64,000 nt of DNA from Bacteroides oleiciplenus YIT 12058 (lineage in GTDB: Bacteria; Bacteroidota; Bacteroidia; Bacteroidales; Bacteroidaceae): assembly GCF_000315485.1 (NCBI RefSeq), contig NZ_JH992944.1, positions 618,385 through 682,384 on the forward strand. The letters run 5' to 3'. This document shows, piece after piece, positions 63,985-64,000 of the stretch (positions are counted from its first letter, which is position 1; every line of letters starts with the position of its first letter). The position numbers and the translations under genes are program-made. The notes below the pieces were generated by a model, which saw nothing but the letters and a program-made list of their open reading frames with translations, was not told the DNA's origin and did no database searches.

Positions 63985-64000
63985 AATAATAATAGTTTGT

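Overview
The window reads as a chromosomal segment of a gut Bacteroides (sensu stricto) species. The evidence is SusC/SusD pairs, a hybrid two-component system, an ECF sigma/FecR pair, many secreted glycoside hydrolases with lipoprotein signals, -7 elements of the Bacteroides form TAnnTTTG, and the thrA-apgM-thrC gene order. I see no tRNA, rRNA, CRISPR array, insertion sequence or phage gene.

Layout. 1-2.9 kb: the 5' part of an EamA-type permease, a small toxin-antitoxin-like pair, an unrecognised 252-residue protein, and a 650-bp intergenic region with a highly structured repeat. 2.9-8.1 kb: the threonine operon (thrA, apgM-like putative homoserine kinase, thrC) on the minus strand, preceded by a possible Thr/Met-rich leader peptide and ended by a clear intrinsic terminator. 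8.3-9.3 kb: L-asparaginase.

9.4-46.1 kb: a large polysaccharide utilization locus (PUL 1). A minus-strand run of 12 genes (SusC, SusD, GH2, GH2-GH43 fusion, GH35, SGNH esterase, beta-helix protein, GH20, beta-helix protein, GH35, DUF5107-like protein, clan GH-A hydrolase) spans 26 kb. Divergent from it are a lipoprotein nucleoside-hydrolase homologue and an HTCS regulator. A second minus-strand operon (SGNH esterase, GH3, GH36/27-like) converges on the HTCS gene. The enzyme set suggests a branched, O-acetylated, galactose-rich glycan. Type II arabinogalactan is my best guess, because the GH43 module resembles exo-beta-1,3-galactanases; this is inference.

46.5-52.0 kb: radA, a lipoprotein/outer-membrane-barrel pair of unknown role, and a large FAD-dependent dehydrogenase carrying an odd low-complexity insert. 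52.1-64 kb: PUL 2, with a different control circuit: ECF sigma factor, FecR anti-sigma factor, SusC with an N-terminal STN domain, SusD, a GH115 alpha-glucuronidase and a GH43 enzyme with an extra N-terminal propeller-like half. GH115 plus GH43 points to a glucuronic-acid-decorated glycan such as glucuronoarabinoxylan or arabinogalactan.

The best leads for new biology are the nucleoside-hydrolase homologue in the HTCS operon, the two beta-helix proteins and the DUF5107-like protein in the CAZyme operon, a 15-bp perfect inverted repeat and a shared 10-bp motif upstream of PUL 1 transcription units, a candidate threonine leader peptide, and two families of intergenic repeats.
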